In this document: piece by piece, positions 10,060 to 21,650 of the stretch
How positions within the stretch are numbered: the first letter of the stretch is position 1
How the letters are laid out: each line of letters starts with the position of its first letter
NCBI RefSeq assembly: GCF_008831285.2
Contig: NC_045142.1
Location: 22,505,300 to 22,569,299, forward strand
DNA from: Nymphaea colorata
Lineage: Eukaryota; Streptophyta; Magnoliopsida; Nymphaeales; Nymphaeaceae
DNA: 64,000 nt
Direction of reading: 5' to 3'
Notes under the pieces: model-generated
What the model saw: the letters and a program-made list of their open reading frames with translations, nothing else
What the model was told of the DNA's origin: nothing
The model's database searches: none
Translations under genes and position numbers: made by a program

Positions 10060-12900
10060 AATATATATGCACGTGCGATCTCTTGATTAAGAGTCATGCT
10101 TCTCTTTTAAAATCAAGTTCAAACATGTTTTCAAGTTGATTTTAAGAAAAGAAGATCATTCTGTTGATTTTCATAATGCGAAGGTATGAAATCTCTTTCA
10201 TTTCATCTTAAAGTTTTGCTTAATTCCAGTAACTCATACACAAAGTGTATGTAATTTGCTGAAATTAGATCATACTTTACAGGGGTTGGTTTAGAAATTT
10301 TAAAGTTTACATGCTTGACATGCTAATATTAAGCCACAAAGTGGCTACGTCTTGTAGAACAATAAAAAGTTTTAATCCTATCTAATCGGCTCTCTAAAAT
10401 TCCTTTTAGAAATTGTTGATTTCATTTATCAATTTTCAAACTTACATGAAATTGATTATATTTCAAGAACAATGTAAGATCATACTTAAGACCCTAATCT
10501 TTATATCCCCTAAAGAACAAGATCAAAAGTGTTTTAATAGTCCAAGAGATGGACGGATTTTTTAGCACAAGAATTTGGAATTTAGCTTGACTTTGGGGAG
10601 AAAGAAAAGTTATTAGAATTCCATGACATGAATGAGAGCATGTGGCACATGCTTTTTGCCGGCTTCGATGTTTAGTTCACATGGAGTCAAACTGAATTTC
10701 ATCATTTTCTAAGAGTCAAACACTCTTATAATCAATATTTAATTTTAAATAATTTAAATTGGAATAAAAATCTGATTTTTATGGCAATTTTGAGGAAAAT
10801 AGTTAATAGCCACGTTTCCCCAATATTTAAAAGGTGGATTTCATCTTTATTTGCCTAAATTTTAATTCTTTTGAGATTCTCATCCATGACACAAGTTTAT
10901 AGACTGCTTCTCTAACTTGTGCTTGAGAATATGATAAGCACATTCAAAGAAAGTCCTATATTTTAATTAAAATCAAACTTTAAGTGTATATTGTATGATG
11001 TGTGATTTCATATGAATAGAATTTGAGAGATTATGAGAGAGGTGAACATGAATGTTTCAAATTAAAGAACTTTGAGAGATTATGAGAGAGTGAAGAATGT
11101 ATGTCTCATATAGTTTCGCTTCATATTTCGCACGTTCACACTCACTCAAAGTCAATAGCACCACATGCATCTTCTCAAGAAATTAAGCAATTCAAATTTG
11201 AGTTGCAAAAAAATGGTGACCATGTCATATTGCAACAAGAATTTGTGAACTTCACTTAACTTTCAAAGAAAACACAAGTAGTGCATTAATAATCTTGGCC
11301 AAAATATGTTTAGAAAACAACACGTTTTGTAATAATTTGGAACCTATGTTTCATCACAAGAATGAACTCTACCTAACTAAAACCTAAGTTTCTAATATTT
11401 TATACCAAATCACACGATTTGGCAAAAGAAAATTTTCTTGCTAAGGTTACTTAGCCATTTTCCCAAAAATTGATCATAAGATGTTCACAATTTCAATCCA
11501 AAAATCATCTTCAGTTCACAACAAAAACTTAATTTGAATCTTCAAAATCCCCAATTAAAACTATTTCAAGAATCACGGATTTCAAAAGAAATGGCACAAC
11601 AAAGGTTTTCAAATCAACTTGAAAACCCTCCAATCTTCAAATAACATACAAAAAAAAAATCATTTTCCAAGGAATTTATTTTCGAATACAAGTTCAACTG
11701 ACTTATTCAAGATGAACTTTGATTCTTGTATCTAAAACCTCAATGCACAAGCATATAGGATTTGCATCAATAACTTGTACATGGTTTGAATAATCCTTAG
11801 TCCTTGGTCCAATTACCCTTGTTAAAAGCGGCAGGAACGGTTGGACCTCGTACCGATGGGCAGATCCCTTTCTCATGAATTTTTTTTTTCAAAATTAATT
11901 AAAAAAAATTGATGATTGTGCATTCAACGCCCTCGAGGACAGGGTAGGGGCCTGTCATCGTCTGCCTAAAAATTTATTGGATCGTATACAAGTTCTGTGG
12001 GATATCAATTGCACAGAACTTTCATGCATACCGACATCATGTAATAAACATTGAGGAGATTCCATGAACCCCCTGTTACTTCAATTTGTCATACCATCCT
12101 CAATTTAGGAGTTGTATGAAGCCCATGTATGCTCTCAAATCTTTAAATCTATCTTGTAGGAATTTATGCAATAGCGCCATCTATTTTGCTTCTTCTCATG
12201 AGTTTTTTTTTAAAAAACAAATCCTTACCTACATCATATCTCAGTCACTCAGTTTCTGGGCTATTTCTAGGACATTAGTCTAAGATATAGCCTTATAACT
12301 GGACCACCCAATTGGACTAAAAAGTCCCCTGATTAGTACCAAAATGGACAATAGTCCCGATATATCGATGGGTGAACAAGGAGATTGGAGAGCCTAAATC
12401 TAGAGAACCCTTGGAGGAGTCTATGCTAGTACCATATATTTGGTATATACGTATACATTGAACTTGGGATAAATCAGGAACAATTTACCCAGTTATTCTC
12501 CAAAGGTTCCAAGATCAATTTTCAAAATAGTGCATATAGGCAAAAGTCCTAGGGAATTCATTATCAAATTTTCATTAATTGCTTGTTTGAATGCATGAGA
12601 TGTGATGATTTACCATGCCTCCAAACCCATGTCCAATGCCAAAACTCTTCTCGAGTTTCTATTGGGCCAATTTATGTCAACATCTAATAATTTCTTTTGT
12701 CCAGATAAACTCAGAAAGCATTTTTCATATGACCACATCGTATTCGGGTCATGTCAAGGGCGATCTGGATTTTGCATCATCCCAAATGGAGTCTCCCTAC
12801 ATCAGTAGTATCATTAATTGTACCCAACTTTCCCATGTATGTTGTCGGGACACTTAGAAGATTGTAGTCTCGAAGAAACAGCCAATCTTGCCATGCAACC
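7600..12900. other. long AT-rich stretch without recognisable gene
   Basis: Only short frames occur. It holds runs of A/T (7720-7960), a polypurine patch at 8255-8275, an (AT)15 tract at 10027-10056 and a short 49-bp direct repeat of TTTGAGAGATTATGAGAGAG at 11022 and 11071. Because it lies directly upstream of the gypsy relic it may include that element's LTR and leader, but I find no LTR pair, primer site or TG...CA ends. Confidence 0.4.
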
Positions 12901-12940
12901 TGTTAACAACAGTCTAATTCATGTAATTGCTGAAAGATAG

Positions 12941-13669
12941 AACCCAAGAACCAGCACATTCTGGTTCACATGGAGTGAAATGACAATCACTCTAGATGGG
13001 TTTTCTAGCATTATGGGTTTGCCAGAGCCAAAAGGTGATCCAAGAGGACCAATTGAAGACCAGTTCCTTGTGAACCAAGGTCAAGTCAAAACTCTAGAAG
13101 TAGTTGTAAACTCACAGGAAAACGAAGCTGGCCCTTTCTAGAGAAAGATGGACATCAATACCTCCAACTACAAGAACTTGGTGAAGCATATTTCCAATAT
13201 GTCAACCCTACTTTACTATCTAGAAGTGTTGCAGACAAGTACAAAAACTCCAAGGTGACTTGTACCGTGGATCTCATCTTCTTCAACAATGAAGAGCACA
13301 TAATGTATTTTCGTAGAGCTTGCCTCTTCAAAAAATGGGGGCATGTCAAAGTCTGTCACACAACTATAGCAATGGCAGCCTTAGAATTCCTTTACCGAGA
13401 ATTGACCAAATTTTCAATTGGGGATACGGATTTGATAGAAGGATGTGTTCTTCGCACTACAAGCATGGTTCTACAAACACATGGAGCCACAATCATGCCA
13501 TTTTAAAAACACAGATGGTCAATTATCCAGTATGGGGTACTATCATAGGAAGATAGAAGAAGTGGATGACTCCACCATCATTTGGAACTTCTTTGATCGA
13601 TACACCTACAACCCAATAAGAGGACCATGTGTTTGTAGAATGAAGTCCACATCTATCCTTTTGTCCTAG
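12941..13669 (+). pseudogene. plant mobile domain (PMD/MAIN-like) ORF upstream of gag
   Basis: The frame at 12941 reads NPRTSTFWFTWSEMTITLDG then FSSIMGLP, the typical start of a plant mobile domain (serine/threonine phosphatase-like long form, MAIN/MAIL family): an F-x-W patch, then GE/SEMTITL and a LGLP-like motif. After a stop near 13138 and a frameshift near 13250, another frame has AMAALEFLYRELTKFS and IEGC. A third frame, from 13445, has FALQAWFYKHMEPQ, the L-LQLW-x-EH-like block of the domain, followed by WNFFDRYTYNPIRGP. Three frames are needed, so it is dead. PMD genes act in plant gene silencing, and PMD copies occur inside some transposons; here the domain sits directly 5' of a gypsy gag. 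Confidence 0.6.
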
Positions 13670-13949
13670 ATCATCATGTCTAGTTCATTATGGTTAAGCA
13701 AGCCAAGTTTTGTCAAGTTGTGTTGAACGTTATCAAGTCTTATCAATATCATTATCCTTTCAATTTGCAATCAAAATTTGCTATTTTGTCATTTTTATAA
13801 ATTATCTCTCATCAATTCAAATCCTAACATTTTTATTTTTTTTTCTTACAAAGTGAACATCCGTTTTATAGTCGAGACTAGAGGCCAATAAAGAAGAAGG
13901 ATGGAAATGGAACTAGAATAAACTTTCATGGGAGACAAGGGAGAAGAAT

Positions 13950-15109
13950 CCTCTTCAAAAACACTTCCCAAGACAAAAGAAAATGATCCGAAATATGAAT
14001 AATATAAGAAATTCCAGAGATACATTATCTTGTTTAATGAAGAGCAAGCCCAGGCAGAGAAAGCGAAAAAGAAAGGGAAGAAAACTAAGAAATCTTCATC
14101 GAACAGTTTTGATTCTTCTGAAGATGGTACCATAGAATCCAGTAGTAAGGAAGAACGAAAGACTCCCTAGAAAAAGAAGAAAGGGGAATCCTAGAAAGAA
14201 AAAATTTAGGAAGTTGAAAAGAAGTTGAACAAAGTTCAAATTAAAGGCAAGAACAAAAGGAATTTCACTTGCAAAGATTTCTATGAAAGTTTTGAAAACG
14301 ATAAGCATTTGGCCATCTTCTTCGCGGAATGCTATAAATTTCGCTAAAATCATAAAGCTCTCATTCAATGCTTCCGAAGGAGCTTGGAAGGAATTGCAGC
14401 AGTGGTACCGGGAGCACATCAATCCAATTGAATTGAAAAATTTTGACAAACTAATCAACCTTTTCATCAACAATTTGACACAACCACTGAGGAGCCTCAT
14501 TTCTAATGCTCCAATCAAATCTTTCATTGATCTTACTAAAAGAGCAGAATGCAATGAAGTAGGGATTGAAAATGGAGCTTTTGATGTTGTCATCCCAATA
14601 AAGGTTAGAGAAGATACAAAGAAGAACAACAAGAGTCAAAATGCTCCAGCCAACATTATAGCCAATGCCGCCACCATCAAAAAAGAAAGGGCATACTATT
14701 CTGAGAATAATGGAGTAGCGGACAAAGTAGTAGTAGCAGCGGCCCTAAGAACAAACATCTTGGATTGAGACATGACAAAAAATTCACCCTATTAGAACAT
14801 AGTTATGAAGAAGTCATGCACATGCTGATTGAAAGAGACACTCTATTCCTCTCAAAAGTTTCCAACCCAATGATAGGAAAAAACAAAGAACAGTTCTACA
14901 AATTTTATCGTGCTCTAGGACATAATATAAAAGATTGTCTTGTGCTCAAAAATATTGTGCAACATGCAGACAACATAGAAATCATCAGAGAGTTTAGTGA
15001 ACAACTGGATATCCTCAAGAACTCTTTTTTTAAATATGAGAAAGGACCAGTTGCAATGGTCAGGTTTTCAACAAATCATCAAGTCATGGTGGCCAACGAA
15101 AGGGATTAA
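13950..15109 (+). pseudogene. gypsy gag remnant
   Basis: A Lys/Glu/Ser-rich leader (13990-14230, with several stops) precedes gag. The frame at 14283-14768 has EGAWKELQQWYREHINPIEL and NNLTQPLRSLISNAPIKSF, then DLTKRAE, matching the retrotransposon gag fold of plant Tat/Athila elements. The next frame (up to 15109) has FYKFYRALGHNIKDCLVLK, the reduced zinc-knuckle-like block that follows gag in these elements. A frameshift at 14765 joins the two. Gag would form the particle; the frames are too broken to work. Confidence 0.7.
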
Positions 15110-15339
15110 GCATCCCTGGATTTCTTTGGGTTACTTTTCAATCATGACAAATGATCCTTCAATCTACAAACCAGACCAGCAAAGTCAAACAAAGATAGAT
15201 CAAAAGTCACAGATATGGGATCTTGAACCCTTGGAAGCCATTTTCAATAAGGAAGGAATTAACCATAACCGGAGAAATGAATGGGCTTTTGGACTATACA
15301 AAAATGGTCTGCCAACGTTTTCTAATAAAGATCTACCAA

Positions 15340-16080
15340 ATGAAGGCGCATTGCATAATGATGCCTGACACATAGTGGTAGAAACAAGGGGCACCAAAGT
15401 CTCCGATGTCATAATCGAGGGAAGAGCAAGCCTGAACATTTGTCCACAATAGACTACATTAGGCATAAAGCATGCCGACTATACCCCATCATCAGTTTTC
15501 ATTCATGGATATGATGGAATAGGACAACCTTGCATACGAAGTATATGTCTGGATCTGAATATCTCCGAGACGTATAATCAGGTTTTATTTCATCTGGTGG
15601 ATATAGAACTCTCACTCAATCTGTTGCTTAGCAGACCATGGATCCATATTACCAATGCGATTCCTTCTACTCTACATCAGTGCATCAAGTGGACTTACAA
15701 CATGAATACTATAATAATTTATGTAGAGGATAGGCAAAATCATCTTGTGCATCCACTGATTCTAGTACCAATATATACAATTAAGGTACTTAGTATTCGA
15801 GTATGCAAAGTAGAAAAAATATCCCAAGGTCTTAGCAAATTGGCTATTCAGAAGACAAAAAAACAAATGTGGGTGAAAAAAGCTACCGTGCTTGAAACAA
15901 GTTACGAAAGTCATTCATTATTCATAAATTTCTGCTAGAATGAGAAAGGATTGGATTTACTCATATGCTATGACTATCAGCCATTCACTGGCCTTGGCAA
16001 ACATGAAAATGGAATCTTGGAGTTGATTATCTTGACAAGACAATGAGGCACTCAAGCCCTAGGATGTCAAAGTTATGAAA
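15340..16080 (+). pseudogene. gypsy protease and G-patch-like segment
   Basis: After gag, VSDVIIEGRASLNICPQ (near 15398) is a degenerate protease site: the family pattern is D-x-G-A/S-x-L-N-I-x-P, but here Glu replaces the catalytic Asp and Arg the Gly. DIELSLNLLLSRPWIHITNA (15600-15660) is the conserved second half of these proteases. Near 15988-16050, GLGKHENGILELI with ALGCQ resembles the glycine-rich G-patch segment found between protease and reverse transcriptase in this lineage. A stop interrupts the G-patch. The missing catalytic Asp shows an inactive enzyme. Confidence 0.65.
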
Positions 16081-16337
16081 AAGTGGTTGTCGAAGAAGGA
16101 TTCAAGCATGTATCTTTCGTCAAGAGCAATAGGCATGTTCACCATCAATCTGAATCAACAAATCTACTATCATTTTGTCATCTAGTCATTATTTTGTCAT
16201 TTTGTTGCCATTGTACTCCAATAGACCATGTGTCTTTATTCTGTAATACCTTCAAATATGCAATGACATATGCAAGTTACTTTCATATAAAATGTCTAAC
16301 ATTCAATCTAACCTCTTTATAATCTTTAGGATGGCAC

Positions 16338-16594
16338 ATGAGGATCAAATGTCACTTCAAGGATGTAAATCGAAGACTCATCGAGGTAGAATGCCCAGAG
16401 TTCATCCAAATAAAAAGACAAGATCAACTGTTACCATTGAATAATGACCCGATTGAGGAAGTTAACATTGGCATAGAAGAAAAAACCAAAAATTTTGCAA
16501 ATTGGAACAAGTCTTTCAGCAAAAGAAAGAGAAAAGTTGATAAACTTCCTCAAAAATCATCAAGAAGCCTTTGCATGGACTTATAAAGACATGT
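16338..16594 (+). pseudogene. gypsy linker and first residues of reverse transcriptase region, truncated
   Basis: The frame at 16338 reads RLIEVECPEFIQIK and EEVNIGIEEKTK. After a one-base shift near 16500 the next frame reads IGTSLSAKEREKLINFLKNH then QEAFAWTYKDM, the conserved FAWxYxDM block that leads into the gypsy reverse transcriptase. The expected Pro-Gly after DM is replaced because the sequence switches at 16594 to aspartic-protease DNA (minus). The rest of the polyprotein is gone. Confidence 0.7.
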
Positions 16595-17177
16595 CGGCAC
16601 CATCGTCAAACAAGTGTCTTGGTGGCAAGTATGCCTTCTATGAAGGACTTGTCTCCATTGGAATATCTGAATCTACAAAGTTGGTTGATAGTGAAACCAT
16701 CGTGGGGCACTTCATGGAAGAGCTGGTGGATCAGCTTTGGCTCTTGTAGGTAGATGACTGAAATGGATCAAACATTGATGTTTGGCTGGAGCAAGAGTCA
16801 CAGGGGTGGCATGTCGTCCATATGAGGTCGCTACCAGTGTCGAGGGTGGCCCAGTAGAGGCGGGATGGTGTACCAAGTGAGAGTTTCATGAGATACTCGC
16901 CGGAGCCAGGCATCACGGGGCTAGAGATCATGATGGTGGTTTTGGCAAATAGTGAAGCAATGCGGCGGCAGTGCAACATGGAGCGCAAAGCGAACTGTTT
17001 GGCTCGTTGGGCTAGAGTGAATGAAAGGTCATAGAGAGGAGAGAGTGATGAGTCTCGATGAATGAGTTCTGTGGAGAAGCCAAGAGGTTTGGAAGCGAAT
17101 ATGCTGGTAGGGTTAGGCAGCACTGCAAGTAGGAGCATCTGGAGGAGGACACGGGATGCTGAGGAGAAGGCAGCCAT
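16595..17177 (-). pseudogene. CDR1-type aspartic protease, N-terminal part (copy B)
   Basis: From the ATG at 17177 (MAAFSSASR) the minus strand has a hydrophobic signal peptide of about 28 residues, the prosegment hallmark FSTELIHRDSSLSPLYD, TLAQRAKQFALRSM, then GSGEYLMKLSLGTP and an intact first active site LDTGSDLIWTTC. The frame stops at 16731, after SSTYKSQS. Homology to copy D continues in other frames down to 16595, where it ends abruptly against the gypsy fragment. The second catalytic motif (DSGTT in copy D) is missing, so only about one third of the ~430-residue family length is present. The start at 17177 is chosen because copies A and D share the same ATG context (GCAGCCATGG on the plus strand). 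Confidence 0.8.
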
Positions 17178-17220
17178 GGTGAGCACTAAAAGGTTGCCGT
17201 ATTAAGGAGAAATGCGTAGA

Positions 17221-17230
17221 TATTTATAAT
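17221..17230 (-). promoter_or_regulatory. TATA-like box of protease copy B
   Basis: TATTTATAAT on the plus strand gives ATTATAAATA on the minus strand, 44 bases upstream of the ATG. It is conserved with copy A but deleted in copy D. Confidence 0.5.
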
Positions 17231-17259
17231 GGAAGTTATAGTTAAGGTCACTGCTGATT

Positions 17260-17410
17260 AAGGTGGGGACGTGGATTTGGAAATTGTGAAGAAAATAAAC
17301 ATGTGATCAAACTAAGTAACATATTCGTTGGTGTAATCAGTAACCATCACCATGAAGAAAAGTTGGTAGCATGTTACACTTAAGCAAACCTCGTAGTGGT
17401 TGGTTGGACT
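17260..17410. repeat. upstream region of protease copy B, shared with copy D
   Basis: GTGGATTTGGAAATTGTG, CAGTAACCATCAC, ATGAAGAAAAGTTGGTAGCAT and TGGTTGGAC match 53035-53197 in the same order and orientation. The duplication therefore included the promoter. Confidence 0.7.
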
Positions 17411-18422
17411 TCCACAATTTCTTTTTCTGTCTTTTCATTGGACTCAGTCAAATCAAGATCTGAATATTAGTCTTGAAATCTTTGGATCACAAATATTGGA
17501 ATACTTTCGATCACAAATATTTGAAGGACAGACACTTTAACGTATTACCAATGGTGACGGCAATAACCGGTGAATACGTTGCAAGAAGAGATTGTTTGAA
17601 GTTTTCGTCATTTTGTGTTGCCCTTGTAAGGCACGGTAGTCCCTGCTCCAAAACCCGTCCATTGACCAGCTTAAACCATCAAGCTTGAAGTGTTCAAAAA
17701 TGAAAATCTCTGTCCCATTCTCTCTCTAAACATATACATAGATGTCTTTCTACCTTTAGATATTATGGGCTTTCACCCGCTGATATTTCATCTGATTATT
17801 CAAAGTTACTCTGCTCACTCATGAGGGCCGATTGATTCACTATAATGAATGAATGAGAGAAAAATAAAAAGAAAAATGTGATGAGTATTTTTCTTATATA
17901 TGATTAGTTTATAACTTTTTTTTTACTTATTTATTTCTCAACCATCCATCACATTGATTTAATGATCTTTATAAGTAAGAATACACACACACACACACAC
18001 AGATATATATATATGTATATATATACTGGATGTTGACTGGTCATCAAAAATTAAACATCTGTCATTGAAAAAGTGTCGACTATTTATCTTGCAGCAATAG
18101 TTCACGATGCTTTGGCCATTATTTATCAAACTTCCAAGTTTCTCGTTTTCCTCATCTGATAACATTGTCTTACATATTTGAATTACATATATAAAAGAAC
18201 GTTTAAGAGTATCAGTAGTTTTTTTCCATGGTAGCAGTGATTGGCAGGCATTACCTGGCCACTATTTTATATTAACAAACTCATGCATTGAGTGATTTTT
18301 TTTCCACTCTCAAGAACGTAAAACATTCCATGTTTGGTTTGAGGTTGAACTTGCTTTCACATGCATGGCCCATAAATATTATTAACCGACAAATTTTGGG
18401 TGGTGGCGAGCCCTCCGCTAGG
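17411..18422. other. no recognisable gene; microsatellite
   Basis: AT-rich DNA with an (AC)10 tract at 17982-18000 followed by (TA) repeats to 18026. A minus frame near 18165 (MLSDEENEKLGSLINNGQ) lies downstream of the terminal exon at 18423 and may be 3' UTR; I see no support for it as coding. Confidence 0.35.
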
Positions 18423-18616
18423 CTAAAAGAATGAAAACTCAGCCGGATAAATCTTGACATCAGAGCATAATCTTGGACTCTTTCTCTTCATATGTTTGAA
18501 CTCTTTGTCCTTTAAAAGAGCAGTCGACCTTTTGGTTGTTGTTAGCTGATAGCCATTCTCTCGGGCCAGGTTATCTATAATAGCTTGTAGACATCTAAAA
18601 TGGTCTATTGCTTCCA
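18423..18616 (-). CDS. isolated 3'-terminal exon of an unrecognised gene
   Basis: On the minus strand a good acceptor (CTCTTTCAG, ending 18617) is followed by two bases, 63 codons and TAG at 18425-18423. The peptide reads EAIDHFRCLQAIIDNLAREN, then GYQLTTTKRSTALLKDKEFK, then HMKRKSPRLCSDVKIYPAEF and SFF. It has the look of a conserved cellular protein C-terminus: mixed hydrophobic and basic residues with no low complexity. I do not recognise the family. No matching upstream exon is seen within 1 kb, where only microsatellites and A/T-rich DNA occur. It may be the last exon of a gene with long introns, or a relocated fragment. Confidence 0.4.
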
Positions 18617-18839
18617 CTGAAAGAGCATGGTACTTGCTATTTTATTATTTTACTTGATGCAGGAAACTGTGTGAATATGGAATTACATCAAGAGCTATTT
18701 GACATGTACAGTAGATGCAGATCTGCTTACCAAAATAATACCCTCTTTGTCTCCTTTTTATCACATTAAAATGCACTTCGATCGCTGTTGATGAATACGC
18801 ACCATGTGGAAGACAATCAGCTATTTATTGACGCTCATT

Positions 18840-18841
<2 letters not shown>

Positions 18842-18902
<61 letters not shown>

Positions 18903-18935
18903 GGGGAGAGAGAGAGAGGGAGAGGAAGAGAGAGC
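18842..18935. repeat. (TA)14 followed by (AG)14 and a GA-rich tail
   Basis: A perfect TA run joins a perfect AG run and a G/A-rich tail to 18935. Confidence 0.95.
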
Positions 18936-19731
18936 AGTCTATAGTAAATAAAGATGTTCTCTGTTAAGCTGTGAGATTCTTACTCAACTTGGTAGTCCTA
19001 AATTTGTGCCATCAATTGCTTTTTGTATTGCATATTTGTTGTCTTATAGTTACATGAAATAAGTTAAAGTGGAAAAGATGGTTGCAGAGAAGGAAAAAAG
19101 AGAAGAGAAGAAAGAGAAAAGGTCGGTGACATAATGATGGGAAAATGATGAGATTGAAAAGTAAGTTTAAAAGAGACTGGCTAATCCAATTGTTTTTCTC
19201 TTTGTATTTCTTTTCTCGCTCATTGTACATACGTGTGTGTCTTTCTATTTGTTAATATCCCTGTTTACATCAAATCATAAGGTACGCTTTTTTTCTTACA
19301 TGAAATGAAGAAATCAGACATGTGTCAAGAGACTTTGCCACATGCTGGCATTATAAAGCTAATAGACCGTCTTCTTTTTCTTATTTTACCTGTTTTGCTC
19401 TGGTCAACTTTTGTCTTTCTTTTTTTGATTGCTGGTCTTCTTTTTCTCTTTCCCTTTTTTTTGCATTTTTAGTAAGTTAAAAAAAATATTACAGTTGTCT
19501 TGGTTGGACCACAATTTCCTGATCTTTAATATGTAAAACTGTGCCTAGTATGGTAGATATTTAACATTTCCTGCTACAGTCCAATCCAAAAGTAAATGCA
19601 CCAAAGGCTGGATATATAACATCACCTAAAATTTCTTGCTTGAATCATCAGTCCCTGTTGATGTATAAGTGCATTTCGTCGACACACAAAACTTTCAGAA
19701 TTTCTGGGTCGTTTAGTTATAAATTAGTTTA
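18936..19731. other. no recognisable gene
   Basis: A/T- and pyrimidine-rich DNA; the only frames are low-complexity Phe/Leu/Ser runs. I see nothing supported. Confidence 0.4.
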
Positions 19732-19933
19732 GGTTGTGTTTGTTTCATCTAGGATCTCAAATCTATGGATTTATGATCAAACCACCTACCCCCTTCCACT
19801 CATCTGACTTGAAATCCATAGTTGTTGACATGTAGCATGGATTTAAAATCTATGTTACCGAAACTAAGGATCTCCCAAAACATACCTTTTTATGCAGCTT
19901 TGAATCTAAGATCTGAGGCTATCAAACAGAACC
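19732..19933. mobile_element. PIF/Harbinger-type (Tourist-like) MITE
   Basis: The 202-bp block starts GGTTGTGTTTGTTTCATC and ends with the reverse complement of GGTTCTGTTTGATAGCCTC. The imperfect inverted ends extend to about 40 bp and include AGGATCT/AGATCT blocks. It is flanked on both sides by the 3-bp target TTA (19729-19731 and 19934-19936), the hallmark of PIF/Harbinger elements. It is non-coding and non-autonomous. Confidence 0.8.
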
Positions 19934-19936
19934 TTA

Positions 19937-20695
19937 GGCTGGAAAAGTGAAATGACGGAGTAGCAACTCTTATCGTTTAACTGCGTCTTGGAGATGACTA
20001 GTTAAATAAAAGCAGTTGGTGCAAGTGCAGTACTTGTGGAAATATCTGAAAAAATTAGTCATGATCATATATAGAGCAACCTGCAGTTAACAAGCTTTAA
20101 TCTGCAAAATTTTTTATGAAGGAATATCATCAACCTTATTAAAGGAATACAAATTCGACTCGCATCTTGATCGACGAATCTGCATATAATTAATAGACCA
20201 ACCTACGTATAATTTCATCTGTTCATTTCATTTCAACGCTCCATAGTTTCAGGAAAAATACATGTATAAAAATGGTCGAATGGTGACTCTCACTATAAAG
20301 TTACCCAGCCATTTAACCAAAGCTGGCATCCATCTGGTGCAGATATTGGAGGGTAAAGAAAAAAAACATGGAGAAAATATAAAAACAAATATTAGACGAC
20401 GAAAATGTCTATTTTTGTTTTCTCTTTGTTTTTTTCTTAGTCATCTGCTATGATAAATCAGATGGTCATTGTTAGATGGCTGAGTGACTAACAACTAGAT
20501 CACCATTCAATCTTTCTATACATAAAACACCTAACCACTTATATGGTCAGATGATATATTTGTGAGTGACAATTGCTTGACCACATACTTTAACAGCAAA
20601 TTGTATCTTTTATGAAAGTTTTTAGCAACATAAAAAAAAAAGAAAAGAATGTATGACCATATTGGTAGCTGATTCGTTTCAATTCCCTTTATCTT

Positions 20696-20750
<55 letters not shown>

Positions 20751-21650
20751 CGCAACTCTCTATGCTATTTAAAAATCTGAGAATCCTACTACTATTAATT
20801 GGATCTTATTTCGGTCACCAAACCAGACTATTAAGTCTATCGGATTCAGATACGTAACTGACAAAGAAGATCTATTGACATTCGCTTGCACTGAATTCCA
20901 ATTATTCCATTACACAATGTGGTTTGGACGAATATAATCAGTCACATCATAATATTTCCCAAGCAAATTCCCCAAATATTAATGCTGGTATATTCCTGAA
21001 ATTCGCCGTCTGCTGGTTACAACTTGCTTTATGTACTTCTCAAAATAATATTAAAACTTTTAAAAAATAATTGTATCGTTAATATCAAGTTGACCAGAAT
21101 AATCTTATTTTTTACATTATTTAGAGATTCATATGCCCCAAGTTCCAACTTAGTTTGAGTCAATGCCGACCTCACCTGGGTAATCTTTGTCTGCAATCCG
21201 TCATCCAAGTATTATTGAAAATTATTAATTGGCACGTGATGTACCTACCCCTTAGATTTTCTTTTCTTTTCTTTTTTTTTTTAGTTTTGGTCTGACATGT
21301 TTGGTGTAAGAAAGCATGTCATCACAACGGTTGCGGCTGATGCCATGGCAACATAATATTTATGATGAATACAATGTTTGATTTATACATGTTTTGTCAT
21401 CCGCAATATTATATGCAGCACATTCGTTTGATTTTATACTTCAGTCATCTTTCGATATACATAATGAAAACCAGATTGCAATGATTACAATGTATTTTTT
21501 TCGATTTAACCTTACAGATATGATCTTAAGAATAAATTATTAGAAATCATATATTAAATTAATAATTTTTTAAACTAATAAGTTATTGGGAAACATATAA
21601 TAAATTGATCATTTAACTATCTGTATATTTATAACAAGTGAAATTGAACT
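19937..21650. other. no recognisable gene; compound microsatellite
   Basis: A/T-rich DNA with (CT)12 followed by (AT)14 at 20694-20747. The short frame at 20262-20453 resembles nothing known. Confidence 0.4.

Larger units (their letters stand above)
12930..16594 (+). mobile_element. Ty3/gypsy (Tat/Athila-type) relic with a plant-mobile-domain ORF, 3'-truncated
   Basis: In order it carries a plant-mobile-domain-like ORF, a basic linker, gag, aspartic protease, a G-patch-like segment and the first residues of the reverse-transcriptase region. RNase H, integrase and 3' LTR are absent because the element is cut at 16594, where aspartic-protease DNA begins on the other strand. The gag type (YxxH-less knuckle with ALGHNIKDCLVLK) and the protease context (LLxRPWIH) are those of plant Tat/Athila elements. 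A second copy of its protease part lies at 42437-42923. Confidence 0.7.

Noticed and set aside
14096-14632. 178-codon open frame on the minus strand
   Set aside because: It is exactly antisense to the gypsy gag remnant and consists of Phe/Leu/Ser-rich low-complexity sequence; the gag reading on the plus strand explains the DNA.
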